From: Protula sp. h YS-2021
Lineage: Eukaryota; Annelida; Polychaeta; Sabellida; Serpulidae
DNA: 64,000 bases
Reading direction: 5' to 3'
NCBI GenBank assembly: GCA_949752745.1
Contig: OX457027.1
Coordinates: 17,006,603 to 17,070,602 of the forward strand
This document shows positions 21,191-31,600 of the stretch, in pieces. The position numbers were made by a program, and so were the translations under genes. The notes beneath the pieces were generated by a model. That model was not told where the DNA came from, ran no database searches, and worked only from the letters and a program-made list of their open reading frames with translations. Every line of letters starts with the position of its first letter. The first letter of the stretch is position 1.

Positions 21191-23377
21191 TCATCACAAA
21201 ATTAATTCATATCATAAACTCATAAACTTCATATCATAAATCATATTATACGTTATTACTAACAATGAAATTACATGTGCAGATTCGAACATACATCACG
21301 TCATAGTGAGATGATGACAACATAAATTCCCTAACGAAATACAGCGAATATCAAGTGAAAACTGAAAATCGCCAAAGACGAGAGCAAAAAATTCCGTGTA
21401 ACATTTTTGATAACTAATGATTGATCTGATACAGCGATTAACTTTCACTCAGATTCATTACTTCAGATTCATTTCCTCAAAACATTTCTCAGCTTATATA
21501 AAATGATCCTAACAATGTGCCAGATGAAGAGTCGAGATATGGAATTCTATCTCGGATAAGGAATGTTTTGTTTGTTTTTTGTTTGTGGTCACAAGGTGGT
21601 CACTACAGGTAAATTTACTGTACGTCTATTTTATCCAGATCTGTATGTAGGGTTACAGGAGATTAACCACACGCCTTTTCATACAGATCAGGAAGGCTGA
21701 AGCACAAACTACTTTTTTCATATCTTGAATCTGGTAAAATTTTGTTTCAGTCTTTTTTACCAGGTCTGGAATGTGGTCATAACATACTCATTACTGGTTT
21801 CAATGTAATTCTTCTCATCCGGGCCTGGAAAGTGGTCGCTATGAACGCCTTTGACTGGATGCGTCTGCAAGGTGGTCACTACAAACTGATTTTACTGCTC
21901 GTCTTTTTCATCCGGGCCTTGAGACTAATCATTACATCAATAATCCCCTCTTTCAAATTTTTGTTTTAGCAAATCGAATACCATAACCCTTTCCCCCAAA
22001 TCATACACTACACCCGTTATCCAAAGTATAGTTACAGCCATGATATTCTTTGTCTTGGTACCATCTGGCCGCTCGAACATGCGATTTTATATTAGACAAT
22101 AAACGGAGTTCAACCTTAGTCTATATTATATATACGAGTGACTCCTCCTCCCCCCTCCCCCACCTTTTCCACTGAATCCTCGATTTTATTTCCTGGTCAA
22201 CTACTATGTTGAGCAACTAAAAATTACTGTAAATAAGCCATGGTAGCGAGAACAAACGCGAACACAAGACATCTTGATTTTTTTTATTATTAACATTAAG
22301 GTTTCACGACATCTTTCACCACGCTAATTTCTGATATGATGGTTTGGCATCTGGATTCACACCATTGGTTGTTTGAATGAACCAGCCTCTTTTTAAATCG
22401 TTCATCCAATCAAATTACTAAACTGCACAATCCGCACATGATTTGCGTCATTCCAAATATGTTCTTCAAGGGCACAGAAAACAGATGAAAATGGTAAACC
22501 GTAAATGACCTCAATGATCCATTGATTGTTCTAAAATGGACTTCAAAATAAATTCAACAAGGACAGCACCGACACTTTCAATGAATGTGCTTATTTTTTC
22601 TCACATGCGATGATGGCAGTGGTTAAAAAAATGATCAAAACCTATTCTCTTAGTATCAAAACATATCAAAACACAACAAGGAACAATTAAATATATCTCA
22701 CAAAGTCGAAAACTATAATTCTAACTTTCTTAATATCATACACGTATTTTGTGTACGTATTTTGTCAAACCACATTAAACATACAGGAACTCTAATTAAA
22801 TATTCTAAAGGTCTGTGCGCTCTAACAGTTGTAACTGTAAAATAACTCCGCACCACAGTGTCGACGAAGCTTTGTCCGTTATACCCTACTCCTGCTGCCG
22901 CTTCAAATGCTCTCTACATAACGATAATCAAGTAGGCCGCGCTCGCTTTGCGGCACCTCTGTGGGGATCTTGTGCAAGATTCAACAAGTCTTTTTTGGCA
23001 TTTGCTAAGGACCCTCAAAGTACAGCGGCAAGCACATTCAATTTCTCTGTTACATTTTCTTTAAAAGAAAAGAATACGGAAATAACCACAATCTCCCACA
23101 ATTACTGGCATTTGTTTACATCCAGAAAGCATGGTTTATTACATGAAAAGTGACAGTAAATGTTATTATCCACCAAAAGCTTTTGAATTTGTATTTCAAG
23201 AAGCATGGAAGAAATTAAAGGTTAAATACTGTGGGTGTACAGAATCAACTTACATCTAAGTCTGTTTATATCAATCATTTGAGTATATCTTTTACAGATA
23301 AGGAATAACCCCTTCATTTAAAATTTTTGTCACTTGGCTTTGGTTACATGGCATTTAAAGGCCCAAACGTGAACACA
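21191..23377. other. Intergenic, degenerate repeats only
   Basis: No gene recognised. At about 21590-21935 there is a diverged tandem repeat of roughly 65-70 bp (recurring GGTGGTCACTACA and TTTTATCC/CATCCGGGCCT motifs). The remainder is AT-rich without motifs. The plus-strand frame at 22815-23153 shows no family signature. Confidence 0.4.
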
Positions 23378-23383
23378 CATTTG

Positions 23384-23889
23384 CAGTGTTGCCATGGGGT
23401 CATCAAGAAAAAAAAGTATTAAAAAAAAGTATAAAATGGATAAAATTGGGGGGAAAAAGTATGAAAAAAGGATAATTCATATTTCACATTAATGTTAATT
23501 ATATTGTATCATTTTTTTGTAATTATTACTTATTGAAATGCTCGTTTTCGCAGCGATTAAAAATATTTGCACACGTGAGTGTACTTCTAAGTTGTCCTGA
23601 ATATTACCAAAAGGGCTGTCTCCCTTTTTTGTTTCCCCCTATCATTTTGTAAATGAACCCTTGGAAAACAGGAAAACAGCTTCGTTGTGCTTCTATTTTT
23701 TTTTCAATTTATTAGACAAATATAAAAAAAGTACCAAAATAAAAAAAAAGGATGAAAAGCGAAAAAAGTATCAAAAAGGATGAAAATTTTTAAAAAAAAG
23801 TATAAAAAAAGTATTTAAGAATAAAAAAGGATAAAATCCGGCTTTTTAAAAAAAAATCATCAAAAAAAAAAGATGATGTGGCAACACTG
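23384..23889. mobile_element. MITE with CAGTGTTGCCA ends and CATTTG duplication
   Basis: Ends are CAGTGTTGCCA and its exact inverse TGGCAACACTG. Both flanks read CATTTG (23378-23383 and 23890-23895), a 6-bp target duplication. The interior is almost entirely A-rich AAAAAGTATAAAA/GGATAAAA motifs with no coding content. Ends of this type occur in hAT-like MITEs, although 8 bp would be expected for hAT. Confidence 0.8.
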
Positions 23890-23909
23890 CATTTGACAGT
23901 GCCTGGTTT

Positions 23910-24255
23910 GCAAAAAGGATATTTTGTGCATGAATATAAGTAAATGTTTGAATAATCGGGGATAGTATGCAGGATTCGTGGATCAAATGCAGTTGACCCT
24001 ATTAGCGTAACAATGTCTAGCTTCGTAGCTCTGACAAAGGTATACGAAGTTATTTAAGTTAGAGCTGACTCGGAGCTAGACAGGTGAGTGAGGAAGCTTG
24101 ACTTTTCTGCCTTTACGTGGAAATAAAACACAAGCAGAGCAATTAAAAATTGTGCCTGTTTTGCAAAAGGGGTGTTTTGTGCATGAATTTTCAGAAATTT
24201 TGAATAATATCGACTGGTGTGCAGGATTCGTGCCTCAGAACATATGAAGTTCAAT
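23910..24255. repeat. Interspersed repeat, two adjacent copies
   Basis: Two diverged copies of a segment with TTTGTGCATGAAT, AATAATnnnGACTGGTnTGCAGGATTCGTG and CAGAACATATGAAG motifs. A third copy lies at about 25000-25250. No coding content. Confidence 0.6.
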
Positions 24256-24528
24256 CAATCACAGTGTTTATTTTCCAAGGATACACATATTGTACAAAGT
24301 AAAAGAAAAAATGTCGACGTTTTACATACAAAGTTCAGTTACTACGAAAAAAACATTAATTGATACTGTCTATTAAATGAGGTATACCGTATTCTCGGAA
24401 AAGGGTAAATCGAGAAAGTTAATAACTTGTGAAGAGCCGATCTACCTATATGCTGCCTTACTTCACTAATACTATAGATCTACATCAATCACACTTTATC
24501 TAACAAAACGCTATGTTTCAAGAAAATA

Positions 24529-24895
24529 ATAAGCCAAACCACACTTTGAGCGTTCTCAATAAAAATGCGCAAAAAATTCTGAGTTTCGAATAAAAATAAC
24601 CGGGTAAAAAATGAAAGAATTGATAGAGAGATTTCACCTACATATCAAATTTTTCCTTGCACCAATGAGTAATCGGGTTTTTAACAACCCGTGTGCTATT
24701 TTAAAAATGTATTAAAAATTTTAACAAATAGTTTTGAAGTTTCAATTTCTTTTATGTTCCGAGTATAAGCCGTTTTTGCGATATTTCTTCCATATTTTTC
24801 TATCATTTCTTTCATTTTTTACCCGGTTCCCTTGCAGTCGAAATTCAAAATTCTTGCGCATTTTATTCGAAACACCCAAAGTGTGATTTGGCTTA
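24529..24895. mobile_element. MITE with inverted ends of about 95 bp, copy 1
   Basis: The left end (ATAAGCCAAACCACACTTTG) and the reverse complement of the right end (ATAAGCCAAATCACACTTTG) match over about 95 bp, through the shared CCGGGTAAAAAATGAAAGAA. A second copy sits in COG4 intron 1 (45370-45677). The ends suggest a fold-back DNA transposon derivative. Confidence 0.8.
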
Positions 24896-24999
24896 TACGG
24901 AAATAACCACAAATCTCCCGCAATACTTGACACTTGTTTGTAAACAGTGTTTGAATGTAAACAAACATTTGATAGGTGGGTGCGGAAGCTAATTTTTCC

Positions 25000-25250
25000 G
25001 CACTTTTATGAACAAATAAAAGATATACAGCTCGTTAAAAATTATGACTGTTTTACAAAAATGGTATATTGGGCATGAACTTTCTGTAAATGTTTGAATA
25101 ATACGGACTGGTATGCAGGATTTGTGCCTCAGAACATATGAAGTTGACCCGTATTAGTGGAACAATGGAAGGCTTCATAGCTCTGACAGAGAGATATACG
25201 ATGTTATACAAGTCAGAGCTGACTCGGAGATACTCGAGGTGAAAAGCAGG
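25000..25250. repeat. Third copy of the 23.9-24.25 kb interspersed repeat
   Basis: Shares GGTATGCAGGATTTGTGCCTC, AACATATGAAGTTGACCC and AGAGCTGACTCGGAG-type motifs with 23910-24255. Confidence 0.6.
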
Positions 25251-25913
25251 GGAACAACTCTTTAAAAAAAAGTTATTTACTCGTAAGGAAGAGTTGACAT
25301 GCAAAGCGACAACAAGCTCGCAGTTCGAACATTAAAGCATAATGAAAAAAAACAACTAAAACTGGCGGACGGGTCTTATATCGCTGTTAGTTCTAAACAT
25401 CCAAAGTTTTTTTTTTTTTTGGCCGCCCACTTCATTGACTCCGGTTTTATCGCTCGTTTTTCTTTGGACACTGCGGATCCTCTCATCCGCCTTCACGAAA
25501 TATACAACTGTACAACAACGCTATTTAACAATACATATTGCATCACTTACAGAAAAATCACTGTTACCGAATGTTTGCTGCTGTGTACTTGGGTAAGAAA
25601 TTTGACACCCGTTTGTTTTGTTGCAAAATCGACCACACGCAGTGCAGTGGTGTGAACAGAACTGCGTGGTTTGAATCTGCGGTTGTTAACGTAATAGCAT
25701 AAATACAACTAGAAAGTCTCTAATATTGTCTAATGACAAAACTGTTTTGCTTTTAATTCGCATCGCTTAACAGGTTTATACACCAGAAATCAGCGTTTTT
25801 GTTACAGCTGCCGAATTTTTAAAGCGTCGCACAGTGATGAGGGTTCTCTCTGGTCGTGTGATTTAGGTTTTGTCTACAATCAAACAGTGGTCTATATGCT
25901 ACAGGGAATCTAT
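25251..25913. other. Intergenic, no gene
   Basis: Contains a plus-strand 118-codon open frame (25299-25655) with no recognisable motif. Low-complexity T-tract and AT-rich sequence otherwise. Confidence 0.35.
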
Positions 25914-25974
25914 AAAACCAGCGAATCTATTGATTCGCTGGCTCACTTAGCGAATCTGCAGATTCGCTGGTTTT
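25914..25974. repeat. Nested palindrome with four GCGAATC arms
   Basis: AAAACCAGCGAATC at 25914-25927 is the exact inverse of 25961-25974. Inside lie a 10-bp stem hairpin (25918-25941) and a perfect 20-bp palindrome (25949-25968). The sequence can form one large or two small hairpins. Confidence 0.85.
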
Positions 25975-26129
25975 TCACCTTTAAAAATATACAGATTCGC
26001 TGAAATTGCCTGACTAGTCATCTTTACCGACAGGATTACTTGTGTTTGGTGACATTTGAAATTTAATTGTTTTTATGTGACTTCTTTACTCTAGAGGTGT
26101 TTTAGACGCCCTTTTCTTGTTTTTTTTTT

Positions 26130-26990
26130 TTGTGGGGGGGGGGAGAATTTGAATATAAAGCAATAGGAACATTTAAAATTACAAGTATTTTTTATTTAAC
26201 TAGCTTTAAAGTGCATTGTTGCAATGCAGATTTCTAGTCTCAAATGAAAAACAATATTGGGAAGTGTTCGAAAATATTTGCTATCAATATTCGCAAATGC
26301 TTAAATTAAGTTTCTTGTTTTGTTTTTTTTTGTTTTTTTTTTTGTTTTTTTTTTGGGTTTTTTTGGAATAGGATATATTGCAAATGAAACTTTTAAAATT
26401 ACACATATTTTTATTAAACTAGGTTTAAAATGCATTGTTAGTAGTGTGAAAAGGACAGTTCTACTGCACTTTGTGACGTCATACTGTCTGGAAGTGACGT
26501 CATACTGTCTGGAAGTGACGTCATAGCGTCTGGACCGGAAGTGTTGTCTGGACCGGAAGTGACGTCATCATGTCTGGACCGGAAGTGACGTCTGGACCGG
26601 AAGTGACGTCATGATAAGCGTAAGGATAGGCGCGGCCATCCATGACGTCATGATGACGTCATGATGACGTCATACTGTCTGGAGCGAAAGTTGCTTGATA
26701 GTTTTGGCCGAGTCAATCATCATGAAGCCAATGAACTCCACCTGTCAATCAGTGTAACCATGGCAACAGACTCTAAAAAGCCATGACCCCCCCCCCTAGG
26801 TGGCAGTCGGGACTGACCCCCCCACCCCCAGGACATACTATGTACCGACCCCCCCCCCCCTAGGATATATGTACCGACCCCCCCCCCCCCCAGGACATAC
26901 TATGTACCGACCCCCCCTAGGATATATGTACCGACCCCCCCCCCCCCCCCCCCTAGGTGGCAGTCGGGACTGACCCCCCCCCCAGGACAC
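26130..26990. mobile_element. Rearranged Polinton-end fragment left of the main element
   Basis: 26227-26320 matches the subterminal TIR sequence (TTCTAGTCTCAAATGAAAAA) in the orientation of the right TIR. 26440-26990 duplicates 27320-27870, including the TGACGTCA sites and the C-tracts. 26130-26225 resembles 26365-26440. It appears to be a second, partly inverted copy of a Polinton end joined directly to the intact one. Confidence 0.7.
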
Positions 26991-27344
26991 GTCTCATGTG
27001 TCCATGTGACGTAATAACCAAGATGACTTGGATGTAAATAAAGATTTCGACATAAATCTAGTCGCATCATTCCATAACACAACAGAGACTGCGAATGACG
27101 TGACAGTGAGGATCCCCTATCAATATATCAGGCTTCGAACAAACTCCATATGTAAAGATAGGTATTAAAAAGGTGTGTAAAATACATCTTTTATGAAAGA
27201 CGATAACACAAAGACAGAAACTTAATTTAAGCCTTTGTGAATATTGATAGCAAATATTTTCGAACGCTTTCCAATATTGTTTTTCATTTGAGACTAGAAA
27301 TTCGTATTTCAACAATAGTAGTGTGAAAAGGACAGTTCTACTGC

Positions 27345-27515
27345 ACTTTGTGACATCATACTGTCTGGAAGTGACGTCATATCGTCTGGACCGGAAGTGT
27401 TGTCTGGACCGGAAGTGACGTCATCATGTCTGGACCGGAAGTGACGTCATGATAAGCGTAAGGATAGGCGCGGCCATCCATGACGTCATGATGACGTCAT
27501 GATGACGTCATACTG
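27345..27515. promoter_or_regulatory. CRE/ATF site array in the left inverted repeat
   Basis: Several TGACGTCA octamers, including a head-to-tail run at 27480-27510 (TGACGTCATGATGACGTCAT), alternate with CTGGACCGGAAGTG, an ETS-like core. TGACGTCA is the CREB/ATF site. The right repeat carries the mirror copy at about 43795-43980. Confidence 0.75.
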
Positions 27516-27622
27516 TCTGGAGCGAAAGTTGCTTGATAGTTTTGGCCGAGTCAATCATCATGAAGCCAATGAACTCCACCTGTCAATCAGTGTAACCATG
27601 GCAACAGACTCTAAAAAGCCAT

Positions 27623-27867
27623 GACCCCCCCCCTAGGTGGCAGTCGGGACTGACCCCCCCCCCAGGACATACTATGTACCGACCCCCCCCTAGGATATAT
27701 GTACCGACCCCCCCCCCCCAGGACATACTATGTACCGACCCCCCCTAGGATATATGTACCGACCCCCCCCCCCTAGGTGGCAGTCGGGACTGACCCCCCC
27801 AGGACATACTATGTACCGACCCCCCCCCCCCCAGGTGGCAGTCGGGACTGACCCCCCCCCCCCCCAG
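27623..27867. repeat. C-homopolymer tandem blocks in the left inverted repeat
   Basis: Alternating units such as CTAGGTGGCAGTCGGGACTGA, GGACATACTATGTACCGA and GGATATATGTACCGA are separated by runs of 6-14 C. The mirror copy is at 43440-43680, with different run lengths. Open frames across it are artefacts. Confidence 0.9.
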
Positions 27868-27909
27868 GAGAGCAACAAAAACTTTTGCCGAATCAGCATG
27901 ATAAAATCC

Positions 27910-27917
27910 TATATAAG
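27910..27917 (+). promoter_or_regulatory. TATA box of the inverted-repeat gene
   Basis: TATATAAG lies 40 bp upstream of the first in-frame ATG (27957). It decides the start, because the longer frame from 27885 begins with TTG and would translate the promoter. Confidence 0.65.
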
Positions 27918-27956
27918 TGTGGTGTCTCAAGGCTTAGAGACATTGTCAGACACATC

Positions 27957-28232
27957 ATGGATAACACACCAGCTATCATCATTGATGACTTAACAGCGTT
28001 TCAAGCGAATGAATCTGTTTGCATCTGGGTAAATATGCGTGATGAAGCTGAAGCAGCTGATATTACATATGCTTTGGAGGAGGTGCTACAATTTCCAACT
28101 CAGATCACTGCAGTGAAGCCTGACGTAGTAATTACATTTATGTGGAACAACCGCATAGTAACACTGACTCAACGATACTGCAAGTGTCAAGTGTGGTTGG
28201 AATATGAGGGACAACCCCATAACTGCTGCTGA
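27957..28232 (+). CDS. Inverted-repeat-borne small protein, left copy, unknown function
   Basis: 91 aa from ATG 27957, acidic N-half (IIIDDLTAFQANESVCIWVN) and a Cys-containing C-terminus (YCKCQ...HNCC). I recognise no family. An essentially identical gene is encoded in the right repeat (43074-43349), so the element carries two divergent copies, each pointing inward. The location between CRE array and PolB promoter suggests an early role, which is inference. Confidence 0.65.
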   Translation: MDNTPAIIIDDLTAFQANESVCIWVNMRDEAEAADITYALEEVLQFPTQITAVKPDVVITFMWNNRIVTLTQRYCKCQVWLEYEGQPHNCC

Positions 28233-28614
28233 TATATACTAAAATCTTTCAGGCCCTTTTAAGGGCCATCCTATATTATGAAATGAAGCAAAAACATGTC
28301 TGTCTGTGTGTGTGTGTGTGTGAGAGAGAGAATATATTTTATTACATTTCAGGTCTAGTTGGCGGATGAATACCATTTGGCAGACCATTTAACTTCACCG
28401 CTAGATGTCTCTGCTGTGCAGCAGTGCAGCTGTACAACTGTAAGTGAGACATTCATATACACAAGTAAAATTCTGCTGAGTCAGCAATTTTAACATTTTT
28501 GAAAAGTTACACACCATATTTTGATTACATGGAAGTAGCATAAAAGCATGAGTGAAACATGTCAACTAGTCAACTAGTGATACATTCTGCTGAGTTAACA
28601 CACCATTGAAGTGG

Positions 28615-28622
28615 TATAAAAG
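28615..28622 (+). promoter_or_regulatory. TATA box of PolB at the inner edge of the left repeat
   Basis: TATAAAAG (followed by GAAGAGTG) is the last sequence shared with the right repeat, where the same box precedes the 42173-42604 gene. About 60 bp upstream of the PolB ATG. A CATTTCAG acceptor-like site at 28649-28656 and a GTAAGT at 28441 allow an alternative spliced leader. Confidence 0.7.
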
Positions 28623-28681
28623 GAAGAGTGAAACATGTATTTTACTTCATTTCAGTTCTAGCAACAGCAAGAGCAACAACG

Positions 28682-31600
28682 ATGGCAACAGTCTACTGTC
28701 ATGATTGTGATGTGACATTTCCATCTCTGGAAGTGTTCGTGACACATACATGCAAACCAGCTAGGATGAAACGTGCTCATGATGAGCTTGTTGAGCAGAT
28801 TGAAGCCAAGAGACGAAAGACCGTACAAGATGGTGTTGAAAGACCTGATCCAGTCCTCTGCTGTAAATGTGCCAAGATATTTTCATCTTTGGATGCATTT
28901 GAGACACATGCATGTGCTGAGATGGAAAATGTGTCTCATGAAGAACAAAGAAAGATAGAGACAGGACAAGTAGGCAGAGGCAGAAGAGTGAGTCTTGGTG
29001 AAAACGCACAGGAAAGACGGTTTGAGCCTGAAGATGGATCAGATTTGCTACTTGAAATGCGACAACAAGAGAATAGAATCAAGAGACATTTGCTAGAAAC
29101 GTTAAACCGTGGCATGAAATGGTACATTGTGGTACATGCACGCTTCAAGAAAATGACACCAAATGTTGAAGGCGTGATGGTAGAACAAGTGGATAATGCC
29201 TTCATCAGTAGTCCGACATATGCAGCATACAATCCAACAGATATTGAGAAGGACTTGCCAGAAGCCTATAAAGAATTATTTACCAGGTTTGATGAACATG
29301 AGCGACAAGGTTCTGGCTGGGTGTTGGATAACATATTATTCATTGAAGTACATACAGCAACGTCAGCGCCACTGGAAGCGAGCAGTTTTATCCCACTACT
29401 GAAGAAAGTAAAGAGTACAAAAGGTGTGTTAAACATTCAGAATAAAGACAACAAGTGCTTCTTATGGTCTGTATTGGCTCACCTTCACCCTTCAACAAAT
29501 GTAAACCCAGAGCGTGTGCATCAATACAAGCTATTTGAGAACGAATTGAAGGTAGAAGGCATGACATTTCCAACACCGATTACAGACATTCCAAAGTTTG
29601 AAAAGGAGAATGATGTGTCCATTAACGTGTTTGGATATGAACATGATGTAGTTGTTCCGATACAACTCAGTCGAAACACCAGCGCCAGAGAAATCAACTT
29701 GCTTTTGATTAGCAATGACAAGACAAGACATTACTGCCTCATCAAGAATTTCAGCAGACTGATGGCTTATCGATCAAAACATGATGGAGCTGCTTTTTAT
29801 TGTTTCAACTGTCTTCACGGGTTTAGGCGACAAGAGCTTTTAGATGAGCATCGTGAAGTGTGTGGCAAGCATGGCGCACAACGTTTATCATTCCCCAAGA
29901 AACCTTTCATCAAGTTCAAGAATGTAGCCAAACAACAGCGAGCGCCGTTTGTGATTTATGCAGACTTTGAATGTTTCACGAAAAAACATGAAGGAGACAG
30001 GTATCAGCATCATCGTCCAAACAGCTTTGCCTATGTGGTTGTGAGCCAGTATGATACACGTGCTCCAGTCATGTATCGAGGAGACAATGCTGTGAAAGTC
30101 TTTTTAGACCATATGGTGAATGAGCGTGATCGTATTGTGCATGGTTTACAACAGAAAAAGAAAATGGTGATGACTCATGAAGATGAAGAGCATTATAAGA
30201 ACGCCACAGATTGTTACATTTGTCATGAGCCTCTAGGAGCAGAACGTGTGAGAGATCATGACCATATCAATGGTAAATACCGCGGAGCTGCACATAGTCA
30301 ATGTAATTTACAATTTCGACTTCGAAAGGATAAGCAGGATGTTGAAGATTCTTTCATCATTCCTGTCTTTTTCCACAATTTACGAGGCTATGACAGCCAT
30401 TTGATCATGGAAGAAATTGGAAAATTCAAAAATGAGACAATTACAGTCATTCCCAACACCGTTGAGAAATATATTGCATTCACCATGAGCAATCTGAAAT
30501 TTACAGACAGTTATCAGATCATGAGTACTTCTCTACAGAAGTTAGTATCCAACCTGGCGACAGAAGGGAAAGACAACTTTTATAACATGACGTCACACAT
30601 TTACGATAGTGACCAACAAGATTTACTGTTGAGAAAAGGAGTGTACCCTTATGATTACGTGGATGAGCCATCCAAGTTTGCTGAAACACAACTACCGTCC
30701 AAGGACAAGTTTTACAGTCTGCTCAGTGAAGAAGACATTAGCGATGAGGATTATGCGCATGCGCAGAAGGTGTGGGAGACATTCCACTGTACTACATTTG
30801 GTGAATACCATGACTTGTACCTGAAATCAGATGTGTTGCTGCTGGCTGACGTGTTTGAAAACTTTCGTCACGTATGTCTCAACACGTATGAATTGGATCC
30901 TGCTCACTACTATACAGCGCCAGGACTGTCGTGGGATGCCATGTTGAAAGCGACAAAGGTGAAATTGGAATTGATCAACGACATTGACATGTACCAAATG
31001 GTTGAACAAGGTCTACGTGGAGGAATATCTGTCATCACACACAAGTATGCGAAAGCAAATAACCCCTACGTAGCAGATTACAATCCCACGAAACCGACCA
31101 ACTACTTGACGTACCTTGATGCAAACAACTTGTATGGCTGGGCCATGTCGCAAAGCATGCCGGAAAGTGGATTTATGTGGGTGAGCGAGCCAGAATCCAT
31201 TGACTTTATGGATGTGGATGAAGATGATGAGATTGGCTACATTTTAGAAGTGGATTTGGAATACCCATATTCAATCCATGATCATCATAATCACTATCCA
31301 GTGGCTCCAGAACGGAAATGTGTGAAAGTGGGAGAATTGTCAGAGCATAGTCAGAAGCTACGGAAAGATCTAAACATGAAAGGCAAACCTAGTGAAAAGC
31401 TCATTCCCAACTTATGCGACAAGAAGAAATATGTACTTCATTATAGAAATTTACAGCAATATGTCTCACTGGGATTGAAAGTCACGAAGGTGCATCGTGC
31501 CATCATGTTTGCACAGAGCAAATGGTTGGCAAAATACATCTCCTTGAACACGGAAAAGAGAAAGTTGGCTAAGAACCCGTTTGAGAAAGACTTCTTCAAA

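Larger units (their letters stand above)
26994..28631. repeat. Polinton left terminal inverted repeat
   Basis: Inverse of 42620-44333, with differences mainly in C-tract lengths and a small deletion near 28540-28600. Contains CRE-like sites, C-rich tandem blocks, a small gene and, at its inner edge, the TATAAAAGGAAGAGTGA promoter, where the repeat ends. Confidence 0.92.

Noticed and set aside
22815..23153. 112-codon plus-strand frame
   Set aside because: No motif, no homologue recalled, and composition like the surrounding intergenic DNA.
27690..27930. Gly- or Pro-rich frames in the Polinton ends (also 43313-43635)
   Set aside because: They translate the C/G homopolymer blocks of the inverted repeats.
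28628..28681. Upstream extension of PolB
   Set aside because: It begins with GTG and no ATG occurs before 28682; the bases are the promoter and leader. The same reasoning trimmed the integrase, ATPase, PC4-zinc, TIR gene and other element starts.
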